This document shows, piece by piece, positions 17,389 through 26,675 of a stretch of DNA of 60,207 bases. The stretch spans positions 1 to 60,207 of the forward strand of contig JAOTWF010000008.1 of assembly GCA_029863005.1 (NCBI GenBank), written 5' to 3'. A model generated the notes under the pieces. The model was not told the DNA's origin. It did not search any database and was given only the letters and a program-made list of their open reading frames with translations. The DNA comes from Gammaproteobacteria bacterium (GTDB lineage Bacteria; Pseudomonadota; Gammaproteobacteria; Acidiferrobacterales; Sulfurifustaceae). How positions within the stretch are numbered: the first letter of the stretch is position 1; each line of letters begins with the position of its first letter. The translations under genes and the position numbers were made by a program.

Positions 17389-18282
17389 TTGACCACACGC
17401 AGCGGTACGGTGACCCTGGCAGGACGTCCGAACGTTGGTAAATCCACGCTACTAAACCGTCTTGTCGGCCAGAAGATCAGCATTACCTCCTCACGTGCTC
17501 AGACCACACGTCATCGTCTGCTGGGCATCAAAACCACCGAGCACGCCCAAATTGTTTATGTGGATACGCCCGGTTTGCACACGGATAATAAGGGTGTCAT
17601 GAACCGCTATATGAATCGCGTGGCCACCGCCAGCCTGCAAGACGTAGACTGCGTCGTATTGATGATTGCTGCGAGTGGCTGGAGTCGGGCGGATGAATTT
17701 CCTTTGAAACTGGCGATCTCGCCAGGTATCCCCGTGATTCTTGCCATCAACAAAATTGACCAGCTGAAGGACCGCGCCAGGTTGCTGCCGCTCATGGAAA
17801 CCTCCAGCCGCAAAGCCGGCTTCGCTGAGATCGTGCCAGTCTCCGCGCGCACTGGCGCCAATGCCGATGATCTGGAGAAAGCCATACTCAAACACTTGCC
17901 GGAGCAGCCATTCCTTTATCCCGCAGATCAGTTATCCGACCGTGGCGAGCGTTTTCATGCCGCGGAATTGATACGCGAACAAATCTTTCGCGGATTCCGG
18001 CAAGAAATCCCTTATGTCTCGGCCGTGAAAATCGAGCAATTCAGGCGCACCAAAGGCGCGCTCAATATTGAGGCGACGATCTGGGTGGAAAAAGAAGGAC
18101 AGAAACCGATTCTGATCGGCAAAGATGGCCAGAATCTGAAGAACATCGGCAGCCGTGCCCGACTAGCGATGCAAAAACAGTTTGGAGCCAAGGTACATCT
18201 TCATTTGTGGGTGAAAGTGCGTAAAGGATGGTCAGACAGCGATTCGGCGTTGCGCAGCCTGGGTTATGCCGACGGGGAATGA
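17389..18282 (+). CDS. era: GTPase Era
   Basis: The 297-residue GTPase helps mature the 30S ribosomal subunit. G1 is GRPNVGKS, G3 is DTPG, G4 is NKID, and the KH domain ends with KPILIGKDGQNLKNIGSRARLAMQKQFGAKVHLHLWVKV. The start is a TTG seven bases after the rnc stop, with AAAGG upstream. The longer ATG frame overlapping rnc adds unrelated residues. The downstream recO start is four bases past its stop. Confidence 0.94.
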   Translation: MTTRSGTVTLAGRPNVGKSTLLNRLVGQKISITSSRAQTTRHRLLGIKTTEHAQIVYVDTPGLHTDNKGVMNRYMNRVATASLQDVDCVVLMIAASGWSRADEFPLKLAISPGIPVILAINKIDQLKDRARLLPLMETSSRKAGFAEIVPVSARTGANADDLEKAILKHLPEQPFLYPADQLSDRGERFHAAELIREQIFRGFRQEIPYVSAVKIEQFRRTKGALNIEATIWVEKEGQKPILIGKDGQNLKNIGSRARLAMQKQFGAKVHLHLWVKVRKGWSDSDSALRSLGYADGE

Positions 18283-18285
18283 TCG

Positions 18286-19032
18286 ATGCGTTATCACCAG
18301 CAGCCTGCCTTTATTTTGCACCAGCATAACTACAGCGAGACGAGCCTGCTCCTCGAAGTCTTTACGTCCGCCCACGGGCGAATTGGCCTAATCGCCAAGG
18401 GCGCGCGCCGTCCCAGCAGTCGTCTGCGTGGTGTCCTCAAGCCGTTCCAGCGATTGTTAATCAGCTGGAGCGGTAAAAGCGAGCTTGGCGTGCTGACGGG
18501 AGCGGAGACGGATGGTCCGGATTCTGCTTTGGAAGGCCCAGCGCTCTTTTGCGGGTTCTACATGAATGAAATCTTGTTGCGACTGTTGCATCGCCACGAT
18601 GCACACGGTGCACTTTTTGAGGCCTATGCGTCGGCGCTCAGGAATCTGCGGCAAGATGCCTCCAACGAACCGATGCTTCGGATATTTGAGAAACGCCTGC
18701 TGAGAGAACTGGGATACGGGCTCGTTCTGGATCAGGACATTGAAGACAGGACGCCGGTTGACCCCGAATCCATGTATGACTACGTCCTTGACCGTGGCCC
18801 CGTCCGTTTGCTGCATCCGGAATTAAATATCCCCACAGTGGGAATACGCGTGCGCGGTGCCAGCCTGCTGGCGCTGGCACAGGAATCATTCAACGATCCA
18901 GCGGCGTTACGCGATGCCAAGGCACTCATGCGTGCCGCCCTGGCACGGCATTTGGGTGACAGACCACTGAACACCCGCAAGCTGTTCCGACATGTTGTAC
19001 CCCTTAATGTCGTGGAGCCGAAAGTTGATTAA
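18286..19032 (+). CDS. recO: DNA repair protein RecO
   Basis: The 248-residue protein loads RecA on SSB-coated DNA with RecR. The N-terminal OB-fold contains [22 protein letters not shown] and [33 protein letters not shown] and [13 protein letters not shown] are the family helical motifs. The end, [14 protein letters not shown], is typical. It overlaps the start of pdxJ. Confidence 0.92.
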   Translation: MRYHQQPAFILHQHNYSETSLLLEVFTSAHGRIGLIAKGARRPSSRLRGVLKPFQRLLISWSGKSELGVLTGAETDGPDSALEGPALFCGFYMNEILLRLLHRHDAHGALFEAYASALRNLRQDASNEPMLRIFEKRLLRELGYGLVLDQDIEDRTPVDPESMYDYVLDRGPVRLLHPELNIPTVGIRVRGASLLALAQESFNDPAALRDAKALMRAALARHLGDRPLNTRKLFRHVVPLNVVEPKVD

Positions 19033-19753
19033 GCTGGGCGTTAACATCGATCACGTCGCGACGTTGCGTCAGACCCGCGGTACACGTTATCCGGATCCCA
19101 TCCAGGCCGCGGTGGAAGCAGAAAAAGCCGGCGCCGACGCCATCACGCTGCATCTGCGTGAAGATCGCCGGCATATTCAGGAAGCGGATGTCGAAATGCT
19201 GCGCCAACTCATCCAAACGCGCATGAACCTGGAAATGGCGGTGGCTGATGAAATCGTGGCATTTGCCTGCCGTCTTCGTCCGCACGAATGCTGCCTTGTG
19301 CCCGAACGGCGGCAGGAACTGACCACCGAGGGCGGGCTGGACGTCATCGGCGGTTTTAAAAAAATCAGTCAAGTTTGCGCCAAACTGGCCACGGCCGGTG
19401 TCCGGGTTTCTCTATTTGTGGATGCCGATCCCGGACAGATCGAGGCAGCAGCCCGGACCGGCGCGCCGGTCATCGAGATTCATACCGGACACTATGCGGA
19501 CGCGGAACCCGGAGACGCGGTCCGGCGAGAACTGGCGCGTATTGAACAGGCGGTGCAACAGGGACGGTCCCTGAAGTTACAAATCAATGCCGGTCACGGC
19601 CTCCATTACGACAACGTTCAGGCCATTGCTGCCATTCCGGGAATATCAGAACTGAACATTGGCCATGCCATTATCGCACGTGCGCTGTTCACAGGGCTTG
19701 CCGAGGCGGTTCGTGAGATGAAACGACTTATGCTGGAGTCGGCGAAACGATGA
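19025..19753 (+). CDS. pdxJ: Pyridoxine 5'-phosphate synthase
   Basis: This enzyme of about 242 residues makes pyridoxine 5'-phosphate from 1-deoxyxylulose 5-phosphate and 3-amino-2-oxopropyl phosphate. [24 protein letters not shown] at the front, [26 protein letters not shown] and [14 protein letters not shown] are diagnostic of PdxJ. I prefer TTG at 19025 because GGAG stands six bases upstream and the resulting start matches the family; ATG at 19007 is possible but has no ribosome-binding site. It overlaps recO by eight bases and acpS by ATGA. Confidence 0.92.
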   Translation: MIKLGVNIDHVATLRQTRGTRYPDPIQAAVEAEKAGADAITLHLREDRRHIQEADVEMLRQLIQTRMNLEMAVADEIVAFACRLRPHECCLVPERRQELTTEGGLDVIGGFKKISQVCAKLATAGVRVSLFVDADPGQIEAAARTGAPVIEIHTGHYADAEPGDAVRRELARIEQAVQQGRSLKLQINAGHGLHYDNVQAIAAIPGISELNIGHAIIARALFTGLAEAVREMKRLMLESAKR

Positions 19754-20130
19754 TATTCGGGATTGGCACCGACATTGTGCGCGTGGCGCGCATGCAACAG
19801 GATATTGACCGATTTGGCGATCGGTTTGCCGAACGCATCCTGTCCGCCGGAGAATTACAGGATTACCGGCAGAATGCCAACAAGCCCGGTTTTCTGGCAC
19901 GCCGCTTCGCTGCCAAAGAGGCGGCGGCCAAGGCGCTGGGCACGGGCTTCAGCCAGGGTGTGCTCATACGAGACATCGAAGTGACGCACGATCCGCAAGG
20001 GAAACCCATTTTGTCGTTCAGCGGACGGGCGAAGCAATTCATGCAGGAGAAAGGTATCGTTGTTTCCCACATTAGCTTGGCGGACGAACAAGATCACGCC
20101 GTGGCATTTGTCACACTCGAAACCGTTTAA
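19750..20130 (+). CDS. acpS: Holo-[acyl-carrier-protein] synthase
   Basis: The 126-residue enzyme transfers 4'-phosphopantetheine from CoA to acyl carrier protein. The magnesium-site motifs are [12 protein letters not shown] (Asp about 8) and [13 protein letters not shown] (Glu about 58). It ends the lepA-acpS block. A short weak stem (AACCG/CGGTT, 20121-20136) follows directly and might be a terminator. Confidence 0.94.
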   Translation: MIFGIGTDIVRVARMQQDIDRFGDRFAERILSAGELQDYRQNANKPGFLARRFAAKEAAAKALGTGFSQGVLIRDIEVTHDPQGKPILSFSGRAKQFMQEKGIVVSHISLADEQDHAVAFVTLETV

Positions 20131-20512
20131 TCGGTTCTTGTGTCTATCAAGCATTGGATTAGTCGGCACGATGGCCCTTTCTCGGAATCGGCCAGCGGCG
20201 CATACTCAAAATGTGCGATTACCGCGTTCACGCCATGATTACCTGTCCGACACATATTTCCCTCCGTACAGACATGACGTAGAAAAGATAGATTCTGTAA
20301 TCTCCGGCTGGTCTTTGGATAATCTTGTTGGACAATATTTTCGTTCCTGTAGCGGGAGATATGCTTGCCATCCCTTGTCATGTCGTCCATGAAGCGGTGG
20401 TGGAGGGGGGATGAAACGGTATTAGGCCTGGACGCTATCCGTAACGTTTAACGGATTTCATCCTGTTTCGATACATGACAAAATATACTGTCAGGAGGTG
20501 CTATCGGCGAAT
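20131..20512 (+). other. 382-base non-coding stretch before the oxygenase gene
   Basis: No convincing reading frame was found. It holds a hairpin ATCCGT/ACGGAT near 20437-20456 and an inverted repeat TGACA-N8-TGTCA overlapping the AGGAGG site at 20493-20498. A promoter for the downstream gene is expected here but could not be fixed. Composition looks more A+T rich near the end than in the core genes. Confidence 0.4.
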
Positions 20513-21214
20513 ATGAGTAGCGACATCATTCATCTGGGTATGAAAGCCATTGAAGTCTGGCCGAAGAATTGCGAATCGGAGATATGTGGCGATCCCACCA
20601 TCCACAAGATCACGTTTAAGGATACTCAGGAATACCATCCTCGTCTGATCGCCAAAATTCTTGAACTTGAGGAAAACCATCGCCTACGCAAGCGATATTT
20701 CCGTGGCGCGTGCGGCACAAAGCTGCATCATCTGGAGAAGTGGGCCAGCACCGAGGCCGAGTTGTTGACGGCGCGCGCTAAAGCGCTATTCCGCAAGTTG
20801 CTTGATTGTGACCAGTCGATTGTCGACTTGTGCTGGGCGAATGTCTACCGCCAAGGCGACTACTGCCTGCCACACAGCCATCTGCGCTCGACGGCGAGCG
20901 TGGTGTATTGTCTCGAACCCGGCGATGAAGATCCGGACGATGTTCAGAGTGGGAGGTTGTGTTTTGTCGACCCGCGATTACGCGATTGCTGTCAACATCA
21001 GGAAGGTTGCATGACGACGCCGTTCTATCCCGGCATGGTGGCTGGCACGATGCTGATATTTCCCAGCCAGCTGGTACATACCGTCAATCTCTATACCGGT
21101 AAGCGACCGCGCATCACCCTTTCGTGGAATATCAACAAGAATGTGCTGCCTGGCTCGTCTATACCAACGAACGTGGGCAACGAAATGTCAGGGAATGCTA
21201 AATACCGACCCTAA
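20513..21214 (+). CDS. 2OG-Fe(II) oxygenase-like protein
   Basis: The 233-residue protein resembles the putative 2-oxoglutarate/Fe(II) oxygenases of the 2OG-FeII_Oxy_5 type. YRQGDYCLPHSHLRSTASVVYCLEPGD supplies the first His ligand (H121, possibly H123). GRLCFVDPR follows, then GTMLIFPSQLVHTVNLYTG with the distal His (H189), and GKRPRITLSWNIN with an Arg to bind 2-oxoglutarate. Family members hydroxylate diverse substrates, and no substrate can be given here. Eleven cysteines is unusual for its size. AGGAGG lies 14 bases before the ATG, a long spacing; GTG at 20498 overlaps the site. It is tail-to-tail with a small membrane protein gene, sharing the stop region. Confidence 0.72.
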   Translation: MSSDIIHLGMKAIEVWPKNCESEICGDPTIHKITFKDTQEYHPRLIAKILELEENHRLRKRYFRGACGTKLHHLEKWASTEAELLTARAKALFRKLLDCDQSIVDLCWANVYRQGDYCLPHSHLRSTASVVYCLEPGDEDPDDVQSGRLCFVDPRLRDCCQHQEGCMTTPFYPGMVAGTMLIFPSQLVHTVNLYTGKRPRITLSWNINKNVLPGSSIPTNVGNEMSGNAKYRP

Positions 21215-21435
21215 GCGCGTTTCGACTTGACTTGACGCGACGATGATTCGGTGGGCTCAGTGTTACCAGAGTTGTCTATGCGCTGATGCAAGTATTTGAT
21301 TGTGCCAGCGGAGGAAACAAGGCTTTCCTCGTCTTCGGGCGCAGATAAATGGATTGCCTTGCCGAATGCGATGGCTGCCAACATTCCGGCGGCTGACCAG
21401 ACCAGCAAGACCACGAGAAGTGTATAGATGTCCAT
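21211..21435 (-). CDS. Small single-pass membrane protein, unknown
   Basis: The 74-residue product has one hydrophobic helix at about residues 4-27 and a charged tail containing APEDEESLVSS and ending in KSKRA. A GGAGGG site six bases before the ATG strongly supports translation. Its stop codon overlaps that of the oxygenase gene on the other strand. I do not recognise a family. Confidence 0.6.
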   Translation of the reverse strand: MDIYTLLVVLLVWSAAGMLAAIAFGKAIHLSAPEDEESLVSSAGTIKYLHQRIDNSGNTEPTESSSRQVKSKRA

Positions 21436-21906
21436 TAATTACCCTCCATGGAATTACGTGTTCAGAATTCCCTATTCCGCGGGTAAAAACAATCGTTTAA
21501 TCTATTTTTCTGTACCAGCGGCATCCCCACTCGGATGGACGGTTAGGAGTATATCGAGACGTTGGCTAAGTGGCTATGGCCTGAGTTTAAGTCATTTCAC
21601 GCCCAGGACAATACCTGAAAAAAATGGCCATGGTGGCGGTGATTGATCCATTTGCGAGGGCGCAAACCCCGCTTAAACTTTTTCCAATGTTGCACCCTAC
21701 GGACAGAGTTGCAGCCATTCCCGTTAAATACCCCCGGCAAGGCTTTGGGGGTTTGAACGTCCGTGTGGCTTCTGCCGCGGAGGGTGCGCACGGTAGAAGC
21801 CTTGGTGGCCCACCCGGCATCGAGCCGAACACGAGGAGCATTCGTCACGGACAGCACGGCGATAATCATGCCCGCCATGTCTGGAGAAACGTTCAGCAAT
21901 CGATAG
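21436..21906. other. 471-base region without a convincing gene
   Basis: Several open frames exist on both strands but none has a ribosome-binding site, family motif or coherent composition. The only structure seen is a CCCCC/GGGGG stem near 21730-21751 followed by TTT on the plus strand. It may be a decayed gene or a long untranslated region. Confidence 0.4.
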
Positions 21907-22299
21907 TCATTCGAGATATTTTATGGCGCGAGCGCGTACGGTGCGATAGGAATGCCTGACGGGGCGGTAACGTGGCCAGTATGTGCCGTAAGGATAGTAA
22001 TGAAAATCATCCAGCAGCCAGTCAGTCGTGGTTTTATCGTGGACGCTGACGATGATAATGGCATCCGCGCCAATCTCACGTGCTTTGCGCGAGAGACGTT
22101 CATTGATTTCCTCTGATGTGCCTCCGTAGATGTCACCCAGTATGGCAATGGTCTTGTGCGGGCGGGTAGGGCGGTCGAGCAGAACTTCAACAGTCAGGGT
22201 AGGCGGATACGATGCAATTTTGGTCAATACCTCCGCTTCCGGCGTTGCACATCCCGTCAGAAAAAGAAGCATTAGCAACAGCAAACTCAACCGAAACAT
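21907..22299 (-). CDS. Small lipoprotein, unknown
   Basis: The 130-residue protein has a signal peptide with lipobox LTGC (Cys about 17). The mature part includes KTIAILGDIYGGTSEEINERLSRKAREIGADAIIIVSV, an alternating alpha/beta pattern that resembles YbjQ/heavy-metal-binding or DUF4156-type folds in outline only. It ends in a Tyr/Arg/Pro-rich tail (YYPYGTYWPRYRPVRHSYR). Probably anchored in the outer membrane facing the periplasm. No named family is claimed. Confidence 0.65.
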   Translation of the reverse strand: MFRLSLLLLMLLFLTGCATPEAEVLTKIASYPPTLTVEVLLDRPTRPHKTIAILGDIYGGTSEEINERLSRKAREIGADAIIIVSVHDKTTTDWLLDDFHYYPYGTYWPRYRPVRHSYRTVRARAIKYLE

Positions 22300-22389
22300 T
22301 TCTGAATGTTAAGGCCTCAGGGTAATTTAGGAAACAGATTTTCAAGAAGACATTTGCGCGGCCTAGAAGTTTTCTAGCCTGAATAACGC

Positions 22390-22821
22390 CTACTCGGTTA
22401 CCAAACGGGCGGCCGTGTCAAAAGCAGCCTGCGCACCCGCGTGATCCCCACGTTTCAGGCGCGCTTCCCCTATCAGGCGCCAATTCTCGGCGCGCAGAGC
22501 CTTGTCTTCTCCCGCCCATCCGTTCGAACGAGCGGCTAGCCCCTCAGCTTGTTGATGTTGACCTTGTTGCAGACGCAATCGGGCCAGCTCCTGCCACAAG
22601 ACCGGATTGCGCGGCTCAATGCGCAATGCTCGTTCCAACGTGGCCACGGCGGCATCTGGTTTGCCGTTGGCATTATCTTTTCTGGCTGCATCCACCAGGG
22701 CCAAAACGGCGTTGTTGACTGAAACCGGCCGGGCCTCCGGCGTCGGCGCGTACAGGCTGGCACACGCCGAGAGGAGTGTCGTTATTACCACAATAACCAG
22801 ATAGAAAAAGCGAGTATTCAT
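22390..22821 (-). CDS. TPR lipoprotein, LpoP-like activator of PBP1b
   Basis: The 143-residue protein has a lipoprotein signal (SACAS, Cys about 20) and two or three tetratricopeptide units (AAVATLERALRIEPRNPVLWQELARLRLQQG and AENWRLIGEARLKRGDHAGAQAAFDTAA). In Pseudomonas a TPR-containing outer-membrane lipoprotein, LpoP, encoded next to ponB activates PBP1b in place of LpoB. This gene has the same architecture and adjoins mrcB with a four-base overlap, so the same role is inferred. Direct similarity to LpoP was not tested. Confidence 0.72.
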   Translation of the reverse strand: MNTRFFYLVIVVITTLLSACASLYAPTPEARPVSVNNAVLALVDAARKDNANGKPDAAVATLERALRIEPRNPVLWQELARLRLQQGQHQQAEGLAARSNGWAGEDKALRAENWRLIGEARLKRGDHAGAQAAFDTAARLVTE

Positions 22822-25121
22822 TCAAATAGCCTTCGAAACCAATTCTTCAGTGAACGTGCTGGCGCCGGATTCGCGCAGGGGGCCGTTTCTGTCGGCGCCG
22901 ATCCACGAATGAAAGGTAATTTGACTATTCCCGGGCAATTCTCATCGGCCCGCAAACCTGTAGTCGAGTCAATCCCGGCCCATTCAATGTTGTCAGGAAT
23001 CGGAGGCGCTAGAGGATCAGGGTCGAGCCGCGACATCATTTCGCCCCAGACCGTCATCGCGCCCCCCGCACCGGTCATGTTGATTGGCTGATTGTCATCC
23101 CGGCCGATCCACACCACCGCCAGCCGATCACCGGTATAACCGGCGAACCAACTATCACGCAAATCGTTGGTAGTCCCTGTTTTGCCAGCGAGATCCAAAT
23201 CTGAGGAAAAATATTTCTTGACGGCGCCAGCCGTGCCTTCGCGTACCACGTATTGGAGCGCGTGAGTCACGAGAAACGCGGCCCCCGGCTCGATGACCTG
23301 TTCTACCGATAGCGAATAGCGCTGTAACGGCTGGCCGTCCGCCGCTAACACCTCACGTATGGCACGCAATGGGATACGAAAACCGCCGCTGGCAAATGCC
23401 TGGTACATCTGAGTGACCTCCAGGGGGCTCAGACTGTCCGCTCCCAGTAGACTCGAAGCGTAATGGCGCAGTTCGCGTTCGATGCCGAGTTGTTGCGCAT
23501 TGTTCATGATACGGTTCACGCCCAACGCCAGACCTAAGCGTGTTGTGGAGACATTATAGGAATTCGCGAGTGCGACACGCAGCGGTACTTGCCCGTGGAA
23601 TTCCTTGTCATAGTTCTGGGGCTCCCAGACGGGGGTACCGCGCTCACGCAAGATGAGCGGACTGTCATCGAGCAGGGTTGCCAGTGTGTAGGTGTCCGGA
23701 CGTTGCAACGCCGTCAGGTAGACCACGGGTTTGATCAACGAGCCGACAGGACGCGCGGCGTCCAGTGCCCGGTTAAATCCTTCAAAGCGCGTGTCCCGAC
23801 CACCCACGAGCGCCTGGACTTCGCCGTTTTGTGAGCTGCTGACAACTATGGCACCTTCCAGGCTTTTGGGTGGGAGGCGCCGGTCTTTTTCCAATTGCGT
23901 CAGCCGGCTGGCGAGAGCACGTTCTGCTGAGACCTGTGCCACAGGATCCAGCGTGGTGAATATCTGCAGCCCTTCGGAACGCATATCTTCTTCACGATAA
24001 TCACGGCGCAGCTGGCGATGCACCAGCCCGACGAAAGCCGGGTAGCGAGATGTCCCTTCTGGGGCTTTTTCCACCACACCCAGAGGGGAGGAGCGTGCCG
24101 CGACAAACTGGGCCTGGGTCAAATAATCCAGCTTGCGCATCTCTTGCAACACCAGATTGCGGCGCGCCAGCGCGCGGGCCGGTTGGCGGCGTGGGTCATA
24201 ATGCGAGGGGCCTTTGACCAGGCCGACCAGCAAGGCGGCCTGGACCGTATCAAGCTTGGAAAGCGGCTTGTCGAAATAAAAATGACTGGCGAGCCCGAAC
24301 CCGTGGATGGCGCGATTGCCGTCCTGGCCAAGATAGATTTCATTCGCATAGGCTTCCAGGATTTCCTCTTTGGAATAATGCAATTCCAGAAGCAGCGACA
24401 TGATGACTTCCGTGAATTTCCGTCGTAGGGTTCGTTCGGACGTCAGGAAGAAATTTTTGACGAGCTGCTGCGTCAGGGTGCTTCCTCCCTGAATCCCGCC
24501 ACCGCTCATGATGGACAGCAACGCGCGGGCGGTACCGCGGAGGGAGAAACCATGATGCGTGAAGAATTTCCGGTCTTCGATGGCGATGAGTGCCTTGACC
24601 AAGTGCGGTGGGATTTCATCAAACCGTACCAAGACGCGATCTTCGTTGTGCGCCGGGTAGATTCCACCAATCAGCACAGGGTCCAGCCGTGCCAGCGTTA
24701 CCTTTTGGCCCGTATCACGACTCGTCAATTTCCCCAAGCGTGCACCGTCGAAGTCGATTTGTAACGACAGGGAGGATTGGGCTCCGTCCCAGAAGTCGAA
24801 TGGTCGCGTGAGGAGCATGAATTCATCCCCTCGGCGTCGATAACTTCCGGGAATTTTTGGTTCGGCCGACACTCGATAATCCAGCATGGCCAGTTCCAAC
24901 GCCAGCTGGTCAGCACGCAATTTCATGCCCGGATAAAGCTCAAGCGGACGCGCGTAGACCCGCGCTGGCATGGCCCAGCGTTTCCCCTCGAATTTCATGC
25001 GCACGGTGATGTCAAGATACAGCGCGAAGCCGGACAGCATCAGCGCCAGCGTAAGCAACAACAAACGCACGCGCTTGCGCGTAAACATATTTCTCAGATT
25101 TGTGAAGTATGAACGATCCAT
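22818..25121 (-). CDS. mrcB: Bifunctional penicillin-binding protein 1b
   Basis: The 767-residue enzyme polymerises and cross-links peptidoglycan. One transmembrane helix is at about residues 18-38, followed by a UB2H-like region. The glycosyltransferase motif IEDRKFFTHHG has the catalytic Glu at about 182, and GGSTLTQQLVKN follows. The transpeptidase motifs are SLIK (S461, K464), SYN (521-523) and KTGT (647-650). It is co-transcribed with a LpoP-like lipoprotein gene downstream. Length agrees with class A PBP1b. Confidence 0.95.
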   Translation of the reverse strand: MDRSYFTNLRNMFTRKRVRLLLLTLALMLSGFALYLDITVRMKFEGKRWAMPARVYARPLELYPGMKLRADQLALELAMLDYRVSAEPKIPGSYRRRGDEFMLLTRPFDFWDGAQSSLSLQIDFDGARLGKLTSRDTGQKVTLARLDPVLIGGIYPAHNEDRVLVRFDEIPPHLVKALIAIEDRKFFTHHGFSLRGTARALLSIMSGGGIQGGSTLTQQLVKNFFLTSERTLRRKFTEVIMSLLLELHYSKEEILEAYANEIYLGQDGNRAIHGFGLASHFYFDKPLSKLDTVQAALLVGLVKGPSHYDPRRQPARALARRNLVLQEMRKLDYLTQAQFVAARSSPLGVVEKAPEGTSRYPAFVGLVHRQLRRDYREEDMRSEGLQIFTTLDPVAQVSAERALASRLTQLEKDRRLPPKSLEGAIVVSSSQNGEVQALVGGRDTRFEGFNRALDAARPVGSLIKPVVYLTALQRPDTYTLATLLDDSPLILRERGTPVWEPQNYDKEFHGQVPLRVALANSYNVSTTRLGLALGVNRIMNNAQQLGIERELRHYASSLLGADSLSPLEVTQMYQAFASGGFRIPLRAIREVLAADGQPLQRYSLSVEQVIEPGAAFLVTHALQYVVREGTAGAVKKYFSSDLDLAGKTGTTNDLRDSWFAGYTGDRLAVVWIGRDDNQPINMTGAGGAMTVWGEMMSRLDPDPLAPPIPDNIEWAGIDSTTGLRADENCPGIVKLPFIRGSAPTETAPCANPAPARSLKNWFRRLFE

Positions 25122-25218
25122 TTAACGGCTTAAGGCGGGGCAACGGCCGGCGTTCTGATTCCCTGATGTGCGGCCGTGATTATACCGGAGAATGATACCG
25201 CGCCCCCGGAGAAAATTA

Positions 25219-26094
25219 TTACAAGGCAAAGGCGAGTGCCAGCGGCAGTGTGATGAAACCGGCTAGAGTTCCCAGCAGCACGATGGAAGCGACCTTGCCC
25301 GGCTCCTGATGATACTGTTCGGCTACAAGATAATTGAGCACGGCCGGCGGTAACATGCTGAAGACGAGCAGTAGGCTTGTTTGCAAAGGATTTAATTCCA
25401 GGAATGGTCGAAGCAACAAGAATATCGCCAGCCCCGACAAAGGACATACCAAAGCGCCCAATAGGCCGATACGCCATTCCGAGAAATCGATGCGCGTCAG
25501 CCGCGTCCCAAGCGCAAAAAGGAGCAATGGAATGGAAGCCTGGCCCAGCAGGCCGATCGCCTCGCGCAGCGGGACAGGGACTCTCCATTCCATGAGACTG
25601 AAAACTATCCCGGCGAGCGTGGCGAGCACGATCGGTTGCGCCAGAATTTTCAGGAAATGCGCGCGGTGATCCATGAGATAGGTGCCGAGGGTAAAATGCA
25701 GGCCATTTTCGACCAGAAACAGCACAACCGCCGCCGGCAGTGCCTGTTCGCCAAACGCAAACACCGCGAGCGGCAATCCGATGTTGCCGGCATTGGAGAA
25801 CATCATCGGTGGAACGAAGGTTTTATATGAAAGTCGCGTCAGCTTCGCTACTGGCAGTGCCAGCAGGCCTGAACCCAGCACGATGGCGACACCGCCCAAT
25901 GCGAGCCAGCCGTATTCGCCGAGCCGGAAGTCCTTGCCGGAGAGGACATGAAACAGCAGCGCCGGCAGCAGAATCATCATGTTAATCTGGTTGGCTGCGG
26001 TCATGTCCGGGCTGCGCCAGCGGCTGTAGAGGTAGCCGACCGCCACGATTACGTAAACCGGCAGTACGATACTGAAAAGATGAGTGACGAACAT
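25219..26094 (-). CDS. AEC family permease
   Basis: The 291-residue integral membrane protein has about ten hydrophobic segments in two halves. MMILLPALLFHVLSG, SNAGNIGLPLAVFAFG in the middle and LFSMLPPAVLNYLVAEQY near the end are typical of the auxin efflux carrier (AEC/BASS-like) family. Bacterial members move malate, other dicarboxylates or unknown organic acids; the substrate cannot be read here. It is divergent from the GlcG-like gene. It is the only transporter near the asparagine-synthetase/peptide locus, which may be coincidence. Confidence 0.85.
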   Translation of the reverse strand: MFVTHLFSIVLPVYVIVAVGYLYSRWRSPDMTAANQINMMILLPALLFHVLSGKDFRLGEYGWLALGGVAIVLGSGLLALPVAKLTRLSYKTFVPPMMFSNAGNIGLPLAVFAFGEQALPAAVVLFLVENGLHFTLGTYLMDHRAHFLKILAQPIVLATLAGIVFSLMEWRVPVPLREAIGLLGQASIPLLLFALGTRLTRIDFSEWRIGLLGALVCPLSGLAIFLLLRPFLELNPLQTSLLLVFSMLPPAVLNYLVAEQYHQEPGKVASIVLLGTLAGFITLPLALAFAL

Positions 26095-26230
26095 AGGCTG
26101 ATAAGGATGTGGGAAGACCGATTATGCGTAAACCTGATGCATTCTCACAAGTCCGGTGTGAAACATCCCTCAAATATCCGCGATTGGCCTTCCAGGACTA
26201 TTTGTGGATTGGATAAAATGGAGAATCAAA

Positions 26231-26650
26231 ATGCCTGAGAAAATTAGCCTTATGAATAAACCGATGCTAAATCTGGCGGTGGCCAGAAAAATTATAGCTG
26301 CGGCGGAAACCGAGGCGTTGAAGCAGGGCTGGCCGGTGGTCATTGCCGTCGTAGATGACGGCGGCCATCTGATCAATCTGCAACGCCTCGACAATGCCCA
26401 GTTTGCCAGCGTGGAAGTGGCGATTCGCAAGGCCAGGGCGGCCGTGGCCTTTAAGCGACCAACCAAGGAATGGGAAAAGATGTTGGCCGACGGTCAACAA
26501 CGTGTGTTGAATTTGCCCGGTGTCCTTTCATCGGAAGGAGGAGTGCCGCTGGTCTGGGAAGGCCTGATTGTCGGCGCTATCGGCGTCAGTGGCGTCAAGC
26601 CCTCCGAAGATGGCCAGGTCGCCCGAGCCGGCGCTTCTGTCCTCGAATGA
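26231..26650 (+). CDS. GlcG/HbpS (DUF336) family protein
   Basis: The 139-residue protein contains ARKIIAAAETEALKQGWPVVIAVVDDGGHLINLQRLDNA and GGVPLVWEGLIVGAIGVSGV, the two conserved blocks of the GlcG/HbpS family. Members bind haem or small ligands, or accompany glycolate and propanediol operons; the role here is unknown. The ATG at 26231 has GGAG eight bases upstream, so the longer frame is not used. It converges on the asparagine-synthetase-like gene. Confidence 0.85.
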   Translation: MPEKISLMNKPMLNLAVARKIIAAAETEALKQGWPVVIAVVDDGGHLINLQRLDNAQFASVEVAIRKARAAVAFKRPTKEWEKMLADGQQRVLNLPGVLSSEGGVPLVWEGLIVGAIGVSGVKPSEDGQVARAGASVLE

Positions 26651-26675
26651 AGAAAGGATCTTTAAGGGATACTTG

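Noticed and set aside
21624-21959. 111-codon plus-strand frame in the empty region
   Set aside because: No ribosome-binding site, low-complexity composition, overlaps the end of the lipoprotein gene.
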